Notes: generated by a model not told the origin, from the sequence alone. Shown: positions 25,903 to 35,363, counted from the first letter of the stretch. The stretch: DNA of 64,000 nt from UBA1858 sp965262455 (GCA_965262455.1 CBDHFH010000008.1:992001-1056000); one strand, 5' to 3'. Made by a program: numbers and translations.

Positions 25903-27327
25903 GTGCTATTTGCAAGTAGCGAGATCTATCCTCTGATTAAAACTGGTGGGCTAGCAGATGTTGCGCAAAGTCTACCCTGCGCACTTAATCAGCTGGGACA
26001 TGATATTAGGTTAGTGTTACCCGCCTATCGACAAGTCAAAGAAAAATTATCGTCTTTCACTCCAACTGTTACTTTAACAATCCAAGGCATAGATGTCGGC
26101 ATAATTGAATCGACATTACCCGATACTACAATCACATTATGGCTGATTGAATGCCCAGCATTATTTGATCGGCCAGGCAATCCTTACACTGATGATAAGG
26201 GCTTACCCTGGTCAGATAACGCTGAAAGATTTGCTTTATTTTGCCGAGCCATTGTTAAGATTTCACTCAACCACGCACAACTCGATTGGCAGCCTGACAT
26301 TCTGCACTGTAACGACTGGCATACAGGGTTAGCATGCGCATTATTAGACAGTGAAGACAATCGCCCAAAAACAATCTTTACCATACACAATCTCGCCTAT
26401 CAGGGCTTGTTTCCACGCGAAACATTTGATGCATTACATTTACCAGAAGAATTATGGGCATATGATCGTGTTGAATTTAATAATCAATTATCGTTTATAA
26501 AAGCGGGCATCGTTTATGCAGATCAAGTGACGACGGTAAGCCCTACCTATGCTGAAGAAATACAAACCCCACAATACGGTGCAGGCTTAGATGAATTACT
26601 CAAATATCATGCCCAAAAGCTGTCAGGAATAATCAATGGCATTAACGAACAAGAATGGAACCCTGCTATTGATAAAAACATATATAATAATTACAGCATC
26701 AGTAATATTGCAGAAAAACTTAATAATAAAGCGGCCTTGCAACAACAATTAGGACTATCTTTGAATAGTGCGACGCCTTTGTTTGCCGTTGTGTCACGCA
26801 TTGCCGAGCAAAAAGGTATCGATCTAATTACTAAAATTCTACCTGAGTTAATTCAACAACAAACACAGCTTGTAATGCTGGGTTCGGGAGATAAACACTT
26901 AGAGAGCCTCCTGACATCGGCAGCTAACGCATATCCCAGTCAAGTGGCTGTTAAAATAGGTTATGACGAAGTGCTTGCACATAAAATTACAGCTGCGGCT
27001 GATTTTTTCTTGATGCCATCGCGCTATGAACCCTGCGGACTCAATCAAATGTATAGCCAACAATATGGCACAATTCCTATTGTGCGCAGCACCGGAGGTT
27101 TAGTTGATACTGTAAATAATTGTTCCAACATACAGAGCAACCCTACCGGGATAGTTTATACTGGAGACGGCCATCAGGAATTATTAGACGCAATTAAATC
27201 TGCTTTGCTTATTTATAATGACAAAGAGACATTTAAGCAGCTACAGATAAACGGCATGCAGCGCGATTTTTCCTGGGAAAACAGTGCACGACACTATCTA
27301 ACTATCTATCAAAAACCAAACCCATAG
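25903..27327 (+). CDS. glgA: Glycogen synthase (ADP-glucose type)
   Basis: The GT5 glycogen synthase shows the KTGGLADV donor loop near the N-terminus, HCNDWHTGL, FTIHNLAYQG, and PSRYEPCGLNQMYSQQYG near the C-terminus. The first in-frame canonical start, GTG 25903, cuts the usual N-terminal KVLF strand short. The frame stays open upstream through codons reading NNSQHHKVLF. AAGGAG (25865-25870) lies eight bases before an in-frame ATA at 25879, while the nearby ATG at 25874 is out of frame and stops after two codons. The true start is uncertain: ATA, GTG or a sequence error. Confidence 0.92.
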   Translation: MLFASSEIYPLIKTGGLADVAQSLPCALNQLGHDIRLVLPAYRQVKEKLSSFTPTVTLTIQGIDVGIIESTLPDTTITLWLIECPALFDRPGNPYTDDKGLPWSDNAERFALFCRAIVKISLNHAQLDWQPDILHCNDWHTGLACALLDSEDNRPKTIFTIHNLAYQGLFPRETFDALHLPEELWAYDRVEFNNQLSFIKAGIVYADQVTTVSPTYAEEIQTPQYGAGLDELLKYHAQKLSGIINGINEQEWNPAIDKNIYNNYSISNIAEKLNNKAALQQQLGLSLNSATPLFAVVSRIAEQKGIDLITKILPELIQQQTQLVMLGSGDKHLESLLTSAANAYPSQVAVKIGYDEVLAHKITAAADFFLMPSRYEPCGLNQMYSQQYGTIPIVRSTGGLVDTVNNCSNIQSNPTGIVYTGDGHQELLDAIKSALLIYNDKETFKQLQINGMQRDFSWENSARHYLTIYQKPNP

Positions 27328-27653
27328 TGGTTTCATGTGATTTCATGTAATTACAATAGCGCAATTAGATCAAATATTTAACGCTTCTCTTTACTTCTAC
27401 TTTGATAGTTAAACTGGCTTCATCTAATCACCTGTATTAACCCAGATACGTTTTTACAAAATGCATCTATCGGCTAATATTGAAGTCGTAATAGCCGAAC
27501 TTTATTCTCACTTTATTCTTCTTAGTGAATAACAGCTTCATGTAATGTCAATTTATACAAGCTTAATATAATTTAATTAATATTGACCTATCACATTACA
27601 AGATTACACCTTGAAGATTATATTCAAACGTAAATTTATTATGGAAACTGCCA
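27328..27653. other. Intergenic region between glgA and ldhA
   Basis: AT-rich spacer of 326 bp. I see no ORF, no FNR box with both half-sites and no strong terminator hairpin. TTGACC near 27591 and AT-rich sequence after it could contribute to an ldhA promoter. Confidence 0.35.
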
Positions 27654-28661
27654 ATGAAAGTAGCTGTATTCAGCGCGAAAACATACGACAAAGAGTTTTT
27701 TGAGCAAGTAAACAAAAGTTTCAAGCACACGCTCACCTATTTTGGTGCACATCTAGATGCTGACACAGCAATGCTTGCAGAAGGATATGATGCTGTATGC
27801 GCTTTTGTTAATGACACACTTGACAAAAAGTGCCTCAATAAATTATCGAATATAGGCATCCAGACCATTGCCATGCGCTGCGCAGGTTTCAATAATATCG
27901 ATCTTGAAGCAGCATCAACGTTAAATTTTTCAGTTGTGCGTGTACCAGAATATTCTCCACATGGTGTCGCAGAACATGCCTTAACTTTAATACTCTCACT
28001 GAACAGGAAAATATATCGTTCTTATAATCGAGTCAGAGAAAATAATTTTTCTTTAGTGGGGTTGTTAGGATTTAACATGCATTCTAAAACCATAGGCGTA
28101 ATTGGCACGGGGCGCATTGGCACAGCTTTTTGTAGCATCATGCATGGATTAGGTTGCACAGTACTTGCCTATGACCCATACGTCGATATAAATAACTATA
28201 TTGATGGCGTTGATTATGTTGACATTACTACCATATTTAATAACGCTGATATCATCAGCTTACATTGCCCCCTTACCCCCGAGACTCATCATTTAATTAA
28301 CCAACAGGCACTATCAGTAATGAAAGATGGCGTCATGCTTATCAATACCAGTCGAGGCGCCTTGATAGATACCATGGCAATTATAAAGGGACTCAAATCG
28401 GGCAAAATTGGTTATCTAGGCTTAGATGTTTACGAAGAAGAAGGTGATTTATTTTTTGAAGATGTGTCCAATGAAATTCTAGAGGACGATGTTTTTGCAC
28501 GTTTATTAACATTTCCGAATGTGCTTATCACAGGCCATCAAGCATTTTTTACACATGAAGCATTAGGCAATATCGCTCACATAACATTAACTAATCTGCA
28601 TGATATCGAGAACAATTCTATGTGCAAAAACTTGATCACTGCGGATCTAATCAAAAATTGA
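27654..28661 (+). CDS. ldhA: Fermentative D-lactate dehydrogenase
   Basis: The 335-residue NAD-dependent 2-hydroxyacid dehydrogenase reduces pyruvate to D-lactate. It has VIGTGRIGTAF near 150 (NAD fold), LHCPLTPETHHLI near 205, NTSRGALIDT near 234 (catalytic Arg), DVYEEE near 262 (Glu) and TGHQAFFT near 297 (His). Match to the LdhA family is close over the full length. Beside the glycogen genes it would regenerate NAD+ when glycogen is fermented. Converges with tonB, with 19 bp between. Confidence 0.92.
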   Translation: MKVAVFSAKTYDKEFFEQVNKSFKHTLTYFGAHLDADTAMLAEGYDAVCAFVNDTLDKKCLNKLSNIGIQTIAMRCAGFNNIDLEAASTLNFSVVRVPEYSPHGVAEHALTLILSLNRKIYRSYNRVRENNFSLVGLLGFNMHSKTIGVIGTGRIGTAFCSIMHGLGCTVLAYDPYVDINNYIDGVDYVDITTIFNNADIISLHCPLTPETHHLINQQALSVMKDGVMLINTSRGALIDTMAIIKGLKSGKIGYLGLDVYEEEGDLFFEDVSNEILEDDVFARLLTFPNVLITGHQAFFTHEALGNIAHITLTNLHDIENNSMCKNLITADLIKN

Positions 28662-28680
28662 ATAAAAAATTAACTTCTTT

Positions 28681-29337
28681 TTAGGTAGAAAAGTTTCTAG
28701 TAAAAATACGTATCTTAATAGGTTGTGGAACATCTAAAAGCTTAGAAGTAAAAGGAGGAATATTTTTCAAGGCATTTTCAATATCAGTATCCATCGCACT
28801 ATCACCGGTTGTATTAACAACTTCTACCTGCTCAACAAAGCCATTTTTATCAATCCAGAATTTTACAACTATCGAATACACTTTTCGTTTAAGTGATTCT
28901 TTGGAGTCAAATGATGCGTGTAAATGCTGTTCAATCAAATTTTTTACTCTTGCCAGGTCAAACTCGACACTTGTTTTACCCGAAGACTTTAATAAGTCCG
29001 CACCGCCCTTTTTTGCTACCAATCCGAACTGATCAAAGCCCGCACTTGCATCTGCATCTAATCCCAGCAAATCATCCTGTGAGAAGTCAACGTCTGGTGT
29101 ATCAGGTATTTCAACTACTTCCTCAAAATACTCTTCAACTTCAACAATTTCTGGTTCTTCTTCAATCACTACCTCTTCAGGCATTTCATCATCTAGCAAA
29201 GTGACAATTTGAGGCTCCTCTATTCGTCGATACTCATTGGATTTAATCCCTTGTACCACTACCCATACCCCAGACATTAATATCACAAACAACAATACTC
29301 GTGATGAAATGTGCAGCGCATGATGATTTAAGCTCAT
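28681..29337 (-). CDS. TonB-like energy transducer
   Basis: The 218-residue product has one N-terminal membrane anchor (about 12-31), a spacer dominated by Glu and Val (about 45-85) rather than the usual Pro-Lys repeats, and a C-terminal TonB-like fold (about 125-215: YSIVVKFWIDKNGFVEQVEV, DTDIENALKNIPPF). It would transmit energy from the ExbB/ExbD pair to outer-membrane receptors. It overlaps exbD by four bases, so the three genes form one operon. No receptor gene is in the window. Confidence 0.82.
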   Translation of the reverse strand: MSLNHHALHISSRVLLFVILMSGVWVVVQGIKSNEYRRIEEPQIVTLLDDEMPEEVVIEEEPEIVEVEEYFEEVVEIPDTPDVDFSQDDLLGLDADASAGFDQFGLVAKKGGADLLKSSGKTSVEFDLARVKNLIEQHLHASFDSKESLKRKVYSIVVKFWIDKNGFVEQVEVVNTTGDSAMDTDIENALKNIPPFTSKLLDVPQPIKIRIFTRNFST

Positions 29338-29738
29338 TTAACTAACCTTTGCGTAACCAAGCCTAAACTAGTGATATCAACGCGTTTTATTACATCAAGC
29401 ACCTGGATGATTTGATCATAACGTACATTTGCATCACCTTTGACAATAACCGGCAAGTTAGGATCAGCTGCTTTAAAGTTTTTCAGCTTAGCCTCAAGCT
29501 CCACTAACGTCACCAAACTCGTATCTAAATAGATTTGCCCCTCATCTGTAATAGTGACTGCTTTGGTTGTGGAGGTACCAAGATTGGGCGCCGGTGAAGC
29601 CTTTGGTAAATTGACTGAAATTCCTTGCACTGTGGCGGTAGCAATAATGATAAATACCACTAACAGCGTCCAAGCCAAATCCATTAGAGGCGTGATATTT
29701 AACTCATCATAAATTGTGGGTTTCTTTCTACGTCGCAT
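29334..29738 (-). CDS. exbD: ExbD/TolR family proton-channel subunit
   Basis: The 134-residue product has one membrane helix (about 16-38) with the conserved Asp in NITPLMDLAWTLLVVF, then a small periplasmic domain ending in VKRVDITSLGLVT. Pairs with ExbB to use the proton gradient. Abuts the ExbB-like gene with no gap and overlaps tonB by four bases. Confidence 0.9.
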   Translation of the reverse strand: MRRRKKPTIYDELNITPLMDLAWTLLVVFIIIATATVQGISVNLPKASPAPNLGTSTTKAVTITDEGQIYLDTSLVTLVELEAKLKNFKAADPNLPVIVKGDANVRYDQIIQVLDVIKRVDITSLGLVTQRLVK

Positions 29739-31478
29739 TTATTCCCCACTATTATTTGTCGTTGAAAACGTTACGGCTGCTTTAGCCAATAATTTATCAG
29801 CTAGCACTTCCATTGCGGTAATACGCTTGCTAATTCTGCCTGCAATATAGTTATATCCAAACAGAGACGGTATTGCCACGGCCAAACCAAGTACCGTTGT
29901 TGTCAATGCCGCCGCTACACCCGGTGCTATTGTTCTAACATTGACATCACCCGCAGCAGAAATAGTAGCAAAGGTAATCATCACTCCCATTACAGTACCT
30001 AACAAGCCAAGAAACGGCCCGCCAGTAATTGCCATTGTGACAAATACTATTTTTCTATTTAGTTCATCTGAAACGTTAACCAATGTTGCATCCAATGCTG
30101 AGCGAATAACTTCAATGGCGGCAGCACTTGATTGGCCGTTTGTAACGTTACCCTTGATCTCCTTCATCTCTGTATTGTAGGTAGATACTATTCTAGACAA
30201 TGGAGAATGATCATCTTTATTGAACATGCCCGTATTGTTAGTCTCAACATTATCATTTAATGATGCTAATACTAACGAATCTTTATGTTCTACTCTTTTT
30301 AAATGAAATGCTTTAGCAACGATAATATCAAAACTTAAAAAGCCTAAAATTGCCAACAAACCAATAATGACCCAGCCTTCAATTCGCACTGTATCTAACA
30401 TTGTCCAGATTAAGCCAAAGTTATTGCCACTTGCAGCTTTGGATTCATCCTCAGAATAGGTAATTAATTTAGAATCTTCACGGCTGGCTAATGCATTAAA
30501 TTTAACAACATCTAATCCTTGAAATTTAGTTGATAATCTAAAGTCATCCAATGTACCAATAAATCCTGGTTGACTATCAGTAGCGCCTAAAATGATATTA
30601 TCGAGATCGAGACTTATGTCGGACGCTATACTCGTATTCAATTGGCCATCAACGAGTAAATAGGCAGTTGATTGATCATGCGCGATGGCAACATGATGCC
30701 ATTGACCAATGTTTAATGGGAATTGAGAGCGCAGTTCTTTTTCATCGACACTGACACTAATAAATCCATTATCAATGTTGACCGTGAGCTCCCCTAGTGA
30801 AAATAAATGCGAGTTTGAACTATTCTCTGATGACTTTATCCATGTGCTCACATTAAATCCTGCCGAAAGATCGACAGCATTGCTGGTACCAACCAATAAC
30901 TTATTCGTGTCTGCAAAACCGACCCCTGCGCCAATAATACCTGGCACTCCAAGAGTGACATCAGCTGAAATAGCATGATGACCGAAGGCAGTGGAATCTT
31001 TGGGCACACCGGCCAGCTCATTAAATTGAAGAATTACTACATCATCTACTGACCAAAACTGATCTACATTTTGTGCACTACGAGCATCTGCATTACCGTA
31101 GTACATATAAATAATCGTCTCTTGATTATTTATCAGCTCTGGTAGCTCCACCCAGATATTAGCAATGCCAGCCACTGTATCAATAGACTCAATTGTATAT
31201 TTAAGTGGCGTAGTATCATCAGAATGGATAAATCGTAGATCAGACCCTTGTGCTTTAAGATCAGTAAAATAGACAAAATTACCGAGATGTAGTCGAATTA
31301 AAATTCTGGGCTGTAACAATGGCGCTTCAATTTGGACACCGCTACTGGTCGTATCCAGAACTAATCTCTTTCGATATTCCCAATCTTCATTCCACCACGC
31401 ATGTGCATATTGAGAAAAAAGACATAACAAAAAAACATGCAGGCACAACTTAAAGACTTTAGACGCTTTGAAAACCAT
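29739..31478 (-). CDS. ExbB/MotA-type proton channel fused to DUF2341 and LamG domains
   Basis: The 579-residue product begins with a signal peptide ending in QYAHA near residue 27, then a DUF2341-like domain (about 28-135, WWNEDWEYRKRL, ETIIYMYYGN), a LamG/concanavalin-like domain (about 150-330), a membrane helix (about 370-392) and a C-terminal MotA/TolQ/ExbB channel (about 400-575, GGPFLGLLGTVMGVM, GVAAALTTTVLGLAVAIPS). Ordinary ExbB is about 240 residues. ATG 31478 is chosen because it starts the signal peptide. The N-terminal half would lie in the periplasm and may bind a glycan or protein. Confidence 0.88.
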   Translation of the reverse strand: MVFKASKVFKLCLHVFLLCLFSQYAHAWWNEDWEYRKRLVLDTTSSGVQIEAPLLQPRILIRLHLGNFVYFTDLKAQGSDLRFIHSDDTTPLKYTIESIDTVAGIANIWVELPELINNQETIIYMYYGNADARSAQNVDQFWSVDDVVILQFNELAGVPKDSTAFGHHAISADVTLGVPGIIGAGVGFADTNKLLVGTSNAVDLSAGFNVSTWIKSSENSSNSHLFSLGELTVNIDNGFISVSVDEKELRSQFPLNIGQWHHVAIAHDQSTAYLLVDGQLNTSIASDISLDLDNIILGATDSQPGFIGTLDDFRLSTKFQGLDVVKFNALASREDSKLITYSEDESKAASGNNFGLIWTMLDTVRIEGWVIIGLLAILGFLSFDIIVAKAFHLKRVEHKDSLVLASLNDNVETNNTGMFNKDDHSPLSRIVSTYNTEMKEIKGNVTNGQSSAAAIEVIRSALDATLVNVSDELNRKIVFVTMAITGGPFLGLLGTVMGVMITFATISAAGDVNVRTIAPGVAAALTTTVLGLAVAIPSLFGYNYIAGRISKRITAMEVLADKLLAKAAVTFSTTNNSGE

Positions 31479-31721
31479 GTTTGTTAAACTTTTATTACAA
31501 ATTAATCGGAAAATTTCATTAACTTGCAATTAGATTACATGGTCATGTAATCACTTTAATGACTCAAATCAAACTTCATTGTTAAACAAGTATGGGTAAC
31601 AAAAATATAATAAAACTTTCAAATAACAGTGTTGCTTTTTTACACATAAGTAATAAATAAAATATAAGGTGAAAGATATATCTGAGTAAAAACCTCAACT
31701 AATCCTATCTATACTAGTGAT

Positions 31722-32807
31722 TCAACGACCCTGCTTACCTTTCACCAAAGTATCAAAACGCATTACTTTCATTTCATTTTTACTTCCATAAACGCCGTTA
31801 TTAAGCACGGGTGAGCGATGTAGTTCATTAACGGTAAAGTAAATCTTATCGTCGGGGCCATAGGCAAAACCATCAGGCCAAGATAAATTATCTTGCTTGA
31901 ATAGTGTTTTATACTTTCCAGCTGCATTGACGACGCCGACAGAATCATCAGTAATAGATGTTATATAAACATTACCACCGCCATCGATAGTAATTCCATC
32001 TGATATTGGTTTCTGGCCATAACGTTGCACCTGCTTTTCCAGGGCGGCACATGTATGAGTTTCATTAATTAAGTCTGATGTCTTAATGCGGTATATTGAA
32101 GTCCCAGACATTGCTCCAAAATAGACCCACTCATAATCAGGATCGATAGTTATAGGATTAATGCCAAGTCGAGCAGGCTGTTCTGCAAGCTTGATAGTTC
32201 GACCATCTATAACCATATCGATGTCTTCCGCTTGTGTATAACGTGAACCCTCTAACACGCGTCGCGCCTGACCTGTAATAAGGTTAACAACAATAATTGC
32301 TGCCTTGTTTTCACCCGCTGTGTCTGCAATGTAAATATGTTGATGCAGACTATCCACCGCCAGATCATTTAAAAAACTGGCTGGAAGCACGATAGGTGCA
32401 GCTAAGTATATTATTTTGTGTAACTGTTCTTTTTCAGTGTCCCAGCCTATTAGTCTTCCTGCGTGATTATTGCCTGACGTATCCAACATCCATAATATGC
32501 CGGCCTCATCCACATTTAGACCTAGCACGCTATACAGTCCATTGCCTTTACCGGGTGTGAATGCCCATTCATTATTTGGGTATGGGCGCGTAGAGCCATC
32601 CTCCAGCAATTCTACAACTTTAACAGCCTGGCCATAAAACTCATGAATGCTTAAGAATATTCGTCCATCAGGGCCAATTGCGATATTACCTGGAGGCGTT
32701 TCACTATCGAATGTGGCAACAGTTTCGAGTTCTTGAGCATTAAGTGTTTGGCTTAATAAAACCAAAGACATATAAAAAACAAAAAACATTTGATTAAGTA
32801 ATTTCAT
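31722..32807 (-). CDS. Secreted Yellow/major-royal-jelly-like beta-propeller protein
   Basis: The 361-residue product has a signal peptide ending near LNA-QE (residue 25). The propeller has motifs of bacterial MRJP/Yellow relatives and SMP-30-like enzymes: GLNVDEAGILWMLDTSG, FLNDLAVDSLHQHIYIADTAG, YFGAMSGTSIYRI, LSWPDGFAYGPDDKIYFTVNELHR. Ligand or reaction is unknown. ATG 32807 is preferred since it starts the signal peptide. Adjacent to the TonB operon on the same strand but separated by 243 bp of AT-rich sequence. Confidence 0.82.
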   Translation of the reverse strand: MKLLNQMFFVFYMSLVLLSQTLNAQELETVATFDSETPPGNIAIGPDGRIFLSIHEFYGQAVKVVELLEDGSTRPYPNNEWAFTPGKGNGLYSVLGLNVDEAGILWMLDTSGNNHAGRLIGWDTEKEQLHKIIYLAAPIVLPASFLNDLAVDSLHQHIYIADTAGENKAAIIVVNLITGQARRVLEGSRYTQAEDIDMVIDGRTIKLAEQPARLGINPITIDPDYEWVYFGAMSGTSIYRIKTSDLINETHTCAALEKQVQRYGQKPISDGITIDGGGNVYITSITDDSVGVVNAAGKYKTLFKQDNLSWPDGFAYGPDDKIYFTVNELHRSPVLNNGVYGSKNEMKVMRFDTLVKGKQGR

Positions 32808-32948
32808 ATCTGTATTAGAAAATGACAATGCGATTCATAAGAATATATTAGATCACTACCAACATAATGTTGAAATAGTTGTAGTCAAACATGCTTATTC
32901 ATGAGGTATTTTGTGAGCTTAAATATCGCGGCAAATAGGTAACATTTA

Positions 32949-32969
32949 ATATTCGATTTAATCGAATAT
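32949..32969. promoter_or_regulatory. 21-bp inverted repeat, possible operator
   Basis: ATATTCGATT and AATCGAATAT flank a single central T. The site lies between the divergent Yellow-like gene and the small membrane protein at 33041, and a further TTCGA lies a few bases on. It looks like a repressor site but no regulator is known. Confidence 0.4.
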
Positions 32970-33040
32970 ATAAAATATTAAATTCGACTTTTTCTTATAT
33001 TAATCATCTGTCATACTATGCCAAATTAAACGAGGAACAT

Positions 33041-33151
33041 ATGATACAGACAATCATTATTACCGGATTTATTATCATTGGATTTGCCAGTGTGCTAATC
33101 CTTGCCAGCATGATGATTAACTACTGTGTGAATAGAAACGGTAATGCTTGA
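33041..33151 (+). CDS. 36-residue single-helix membrane protein
   Basis: A short ORF with GAGGA seven bases upstream of ATG. It encodes 36 residues: one hydrophobic helix (about 5-27) and a short polar tail CVNRNGNA. No family recognised. It precedes the rhodanese lipoprotein by 35 bp on the same strand, so the two may be cotranscribed. Confidence 0.45.
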   Translation: MIQTIIITGFIIIGFASVLILASMMINYCVNRNGNA

Positions 33152-33186
33152 TAAATTCTGTATTTAAAAGTGAAAAGTAAATTTAC

Positions 33187-33603
33187 ATGCGTCTAATACG
33201 ACTACTTAGCACAACGTTTATCATACTGACAATAGTGGCAATGCTAGCATGTCGCTCTAATTACGACACGACACATAGCGTCGGCATATATGTTCATGAA
33301 GCAAATAAATTAATACACCACAACGAAGTGGTGATACTTGATGTTCGCACTGCTAGAGAATTCTCAAAAGGACATATTGATGGTGCTGTGAATATAAATA
33401 TTCACGACCCTTCATTTGCGCAGCTTGCCGTGTCACTTGATCCCAGCAAAACTTACATAGTGCACTGTGCAGTAAATCCCCGTGGTGGACGCGGCGATAA
33501 ATCGATAAGCATTTTAACTGACCTAGGATTTAATCACCTGTTGAGTTTAGAAGGTGGTCTTAACGCCTGGAAACGAGCTGGCTTACCGGTGAATAACGCA
33601 TAG
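33187..33603 (+). CDS. Rhodanese-domain lipoprotein
   Basis: The 138-residue product has a lipoprotein signal with LAC at 20-22, so C22 would be lipidated. A single rhodanese domain follows (about 38-135): LDVRTAREFSKGHIDGAVNI and the active loop with C94 and R99 in the CxxxxR form (HCAVNPRGGRG). GGLNAWKRAGLPV is the typical end. It would transfer sulfane sulfur or sense thiols in the periplasm. Confidence 0.87.
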   Translation: MRLIRLLSTTFIILTIVAMLACRSNYDTTHSVGIYVHEANKLIHHNEVVILDVRTAREFSKGHIDGAVNINIHDPSFAQLAVSLDPSKTYIVHCAVNPRGGRGDKSISILTDLGFNHLLSLEGGLNAWKRAGLPVNNA

Positions 33604-33625
33604 CGCTAGAGATCAACAACAATAC

Positions 33626-34072
33626 TTAGTCCTGTGACTCAATCACATCCACGACAATGCCGCCATTTCGATAACACGCCTGGTACCAATCCAGATCAGG
33701 TGCCTCAATATATATAGAGTTATCGCGCTGTTCAATCGAAGTACGTGCTTGCGCTTTCTCTTGACATATAGCGTGAACGTTTAGGAATTTATCATCACTA
33801 ATATCGACTTTGTGACCCAGGCTCTCCATGCACACACTATATAAATTTTTATCGATCTCTGAAGGAATTCTGACTGCTTCTTTTGATTGGCCCACGTCAA
33901 TCTTGATCTCATGAGTCAGTTGAGCATCTTTCTGGCATTTTAGGGCATCTTGGAGATATTTAGCATCGTCACTTCCATTGTTTGAAATATTGTTCGATTC
34001 AGCCATTAAATAATGGCTGCTCAATGCCAGCAAAGAAATAAGTATGATATTAGAGAAGATCCGATCATTCAT
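33626..34072 (-). CDS. Hypothetical secreted protein with four cysteines
   Basis: The 148-residue product has a signal peptide ending near LMA-ES (residue 24) and a mature part with four Cys that could form two disulfides (LKCQKD, YSVCMES, HAICQEK, YQACYRNGG). No family recognised. Convergent with the rhodanese gene. Confidence 0.6.
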   Translation of the reverse strand: MNDRIFSNIILISLLALSSHYLMAESNNISNNGSDDAKYLQDALKCQKDAQLTHEIKIDVGQSKEAVRIPSEIDKNLYSVCMESLGHKVDISDDKFLNVHAICQEKAQARTSIEQRDNSIYIEAPDLDWYQACYRNGGIVVDVIESQD

Positions 34073-34119
34073 TTTCGCACTACTAAAACCCGTCTATTAA
34101 TGGATTTTAGTAGTATAAC

Positions 34120-34425
34120 TCACCAATTTAAAACGATTAAAGCATATATCATGACAACGGATAAAACACCGGCCGCCATACAGCTCGCTACAATGACTCT
34201 GTCATTGTCTCGCAGTTGTTTCGCCTGTCTGTTAGACGAAATCACTTGAGACCCTTTAATAGTCACTGGCTTTTGTTCGCTTTCTGCTTTTATAAGATCC
34301 GCTTCATCTTGAGTATCACAACTTTCAGCCTTCGCTTCCTCTTGCGACCCTGTATTCTCTAAGGTTAAGCCAGCATCTTCCTGGTTATAGTCGATTTTTG
34401 GATTTACCTGCATAATAATTTCCAT
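34120..34425 (-). CDS. Hypothetical tail-anchored membrane protein
   Basis: The 101-residue product has an acidic, Gln- and Glu-rich N-terminal region followed by one helix at about 80-100 at the very C-terminus. It is probably anchored in the inner membrane by the tail. The start may be ATG 34425 or the in-frame ATG 34413, which has GGAA upstream. No function assigned. Confidence 0.55.
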   Translation of the reverse strand: MEIIMQVNPKIDYNQEDAGLTLENTGSQEEAKAESCDTQDEADLIKAESEQKPVTIKGSQVISSNRQAKQLRDNDRVIVASCMAAGVLSVVMIYALIVLNW

Positions 34426-34709
34426 GGTTATTTAGTCAGTAGCTGAAATTTATAGCGACCAAATACCTTAAATTGTGATTTATTTTGAATTTTATACATA
34501 CAGAGTCTCAATGGACGTAATGCGCGATAAAGGGTTGTCAAAACTATTTATATACTGAACTGTTGATCAAAGTTGAAATTCGGCCTATCCATAAAACCCT
34601 ACCACTTATCTGGCCGCATTTATCCATTTCTCACTCTGTAAATTTTTTGATAGATGTTTTTAGTATTTCAAATATCATGCTGTTTATAAACTGACTTCAG
34701 GGATGACTT

Positions 34710-34889
34710 ATGAACAAGAAACTCAAGAAAGAACTTAGAAATCAAGAATCAAATTTACTTGCTGAGATAGATATACTGCTAAAAGAAGTGCAAGGACTGC
34801 TTAAATTAGTCGAGCGTAAGGAAGAGGAAGTATTTGATATACGCGAGAAACTATCAAACCCAGAAGTGCAAAATAATGCAGCTGCTTAA
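34710..34889 (+). CDS. 59-residue coiled-coil protein
   Basis: A short ORF with weak initiation context encodes a very charged, Leu-rich protein (KELRNQESNLLAEIDILLKE and on) with clear heptads over residues 5-48. No family recognised. Like the other small coiled-coil genes in this window it stands alone. Confidence 0.45.
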   Translation: MNKKLKKELRNQESNLLAEIDILLKEVQGLLKLVERKEEEVFDIREKLSNPEVQNNAAA

Positions 34890-34952
34890 CAACAACAGCG
34901 CTTTACATTTAAATTAGGACAGTTGCGTTAGTAGTTGTTAATTAGTCTGACG

Positions 34953-35177
34953 TTAAATATATTGAGTAGCAACTTGCTTTGCATAGTTAATCATTGATTC
35001 TTTAAGCTGTGCTCTACTACCTGACATATCAATGGTTTGATCTGGTGAATAGAGAAACTCAGCCAGTTTATTTTGAATATCAGCAATGGCTGAACCTTCA
35101 CCACATTCCGCTCTCGCTTTATCCACTAAAAACTTAACTGCTTTATTTAAAATATCATCCCAGTCATCTTCATTCAT
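34953..35177 (-). CDS. Hypothetical small soluble protein
   Basis: The 74-residue product is acidic at the N-terminus (MNEDDWDDIL) and alpha-helical in character, ending in NYAKQVATQYI. No domain or signal recognised. It lies at the left edge of the repeat-rich accessory region. Confidence 0.5.
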   Translation of the reverse strand: MNEDDWDDILNKAVKFLVDKARAECGEGSAIADIQNKLAEFLYSPDQTIDMSGSRAQLKESMINYAKQVATQYI

Positions 35178-35236
35178 GGTATTGCCTTTTTTCTATCAAA
35201 ATAATAATCACCCGCTTGCATGTGTTCTCTTGAAAC

Positions 35237-35255
35237 TGGCGGAGAGAGAGGGATT
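35237..35255 (-). repeat. tRNA-Ser 3'-end-like fragment
   Basis: TGGCGGAGAGAGAGGGATT read on the minus strand looks like the acceptor stem and part of the T arm of a tRNA-Ser ending in CCGCCA. The rest of a tRNA is missing; unrelated hairpin-rich sequence continues. It may be a remnant att site or part of a repeat family. Confidence 0.4.
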
Positions 35256-35363
35256 ACTGCGCACATCCATGTGCTTCGCCCTTTGGGTTTTCGTCGCTAT
35301 GCGCCGAAATTCAAAATCGTTCCAGACGATTTTGTCGAACAAGGGTTGTAAAATCTAACTCCC

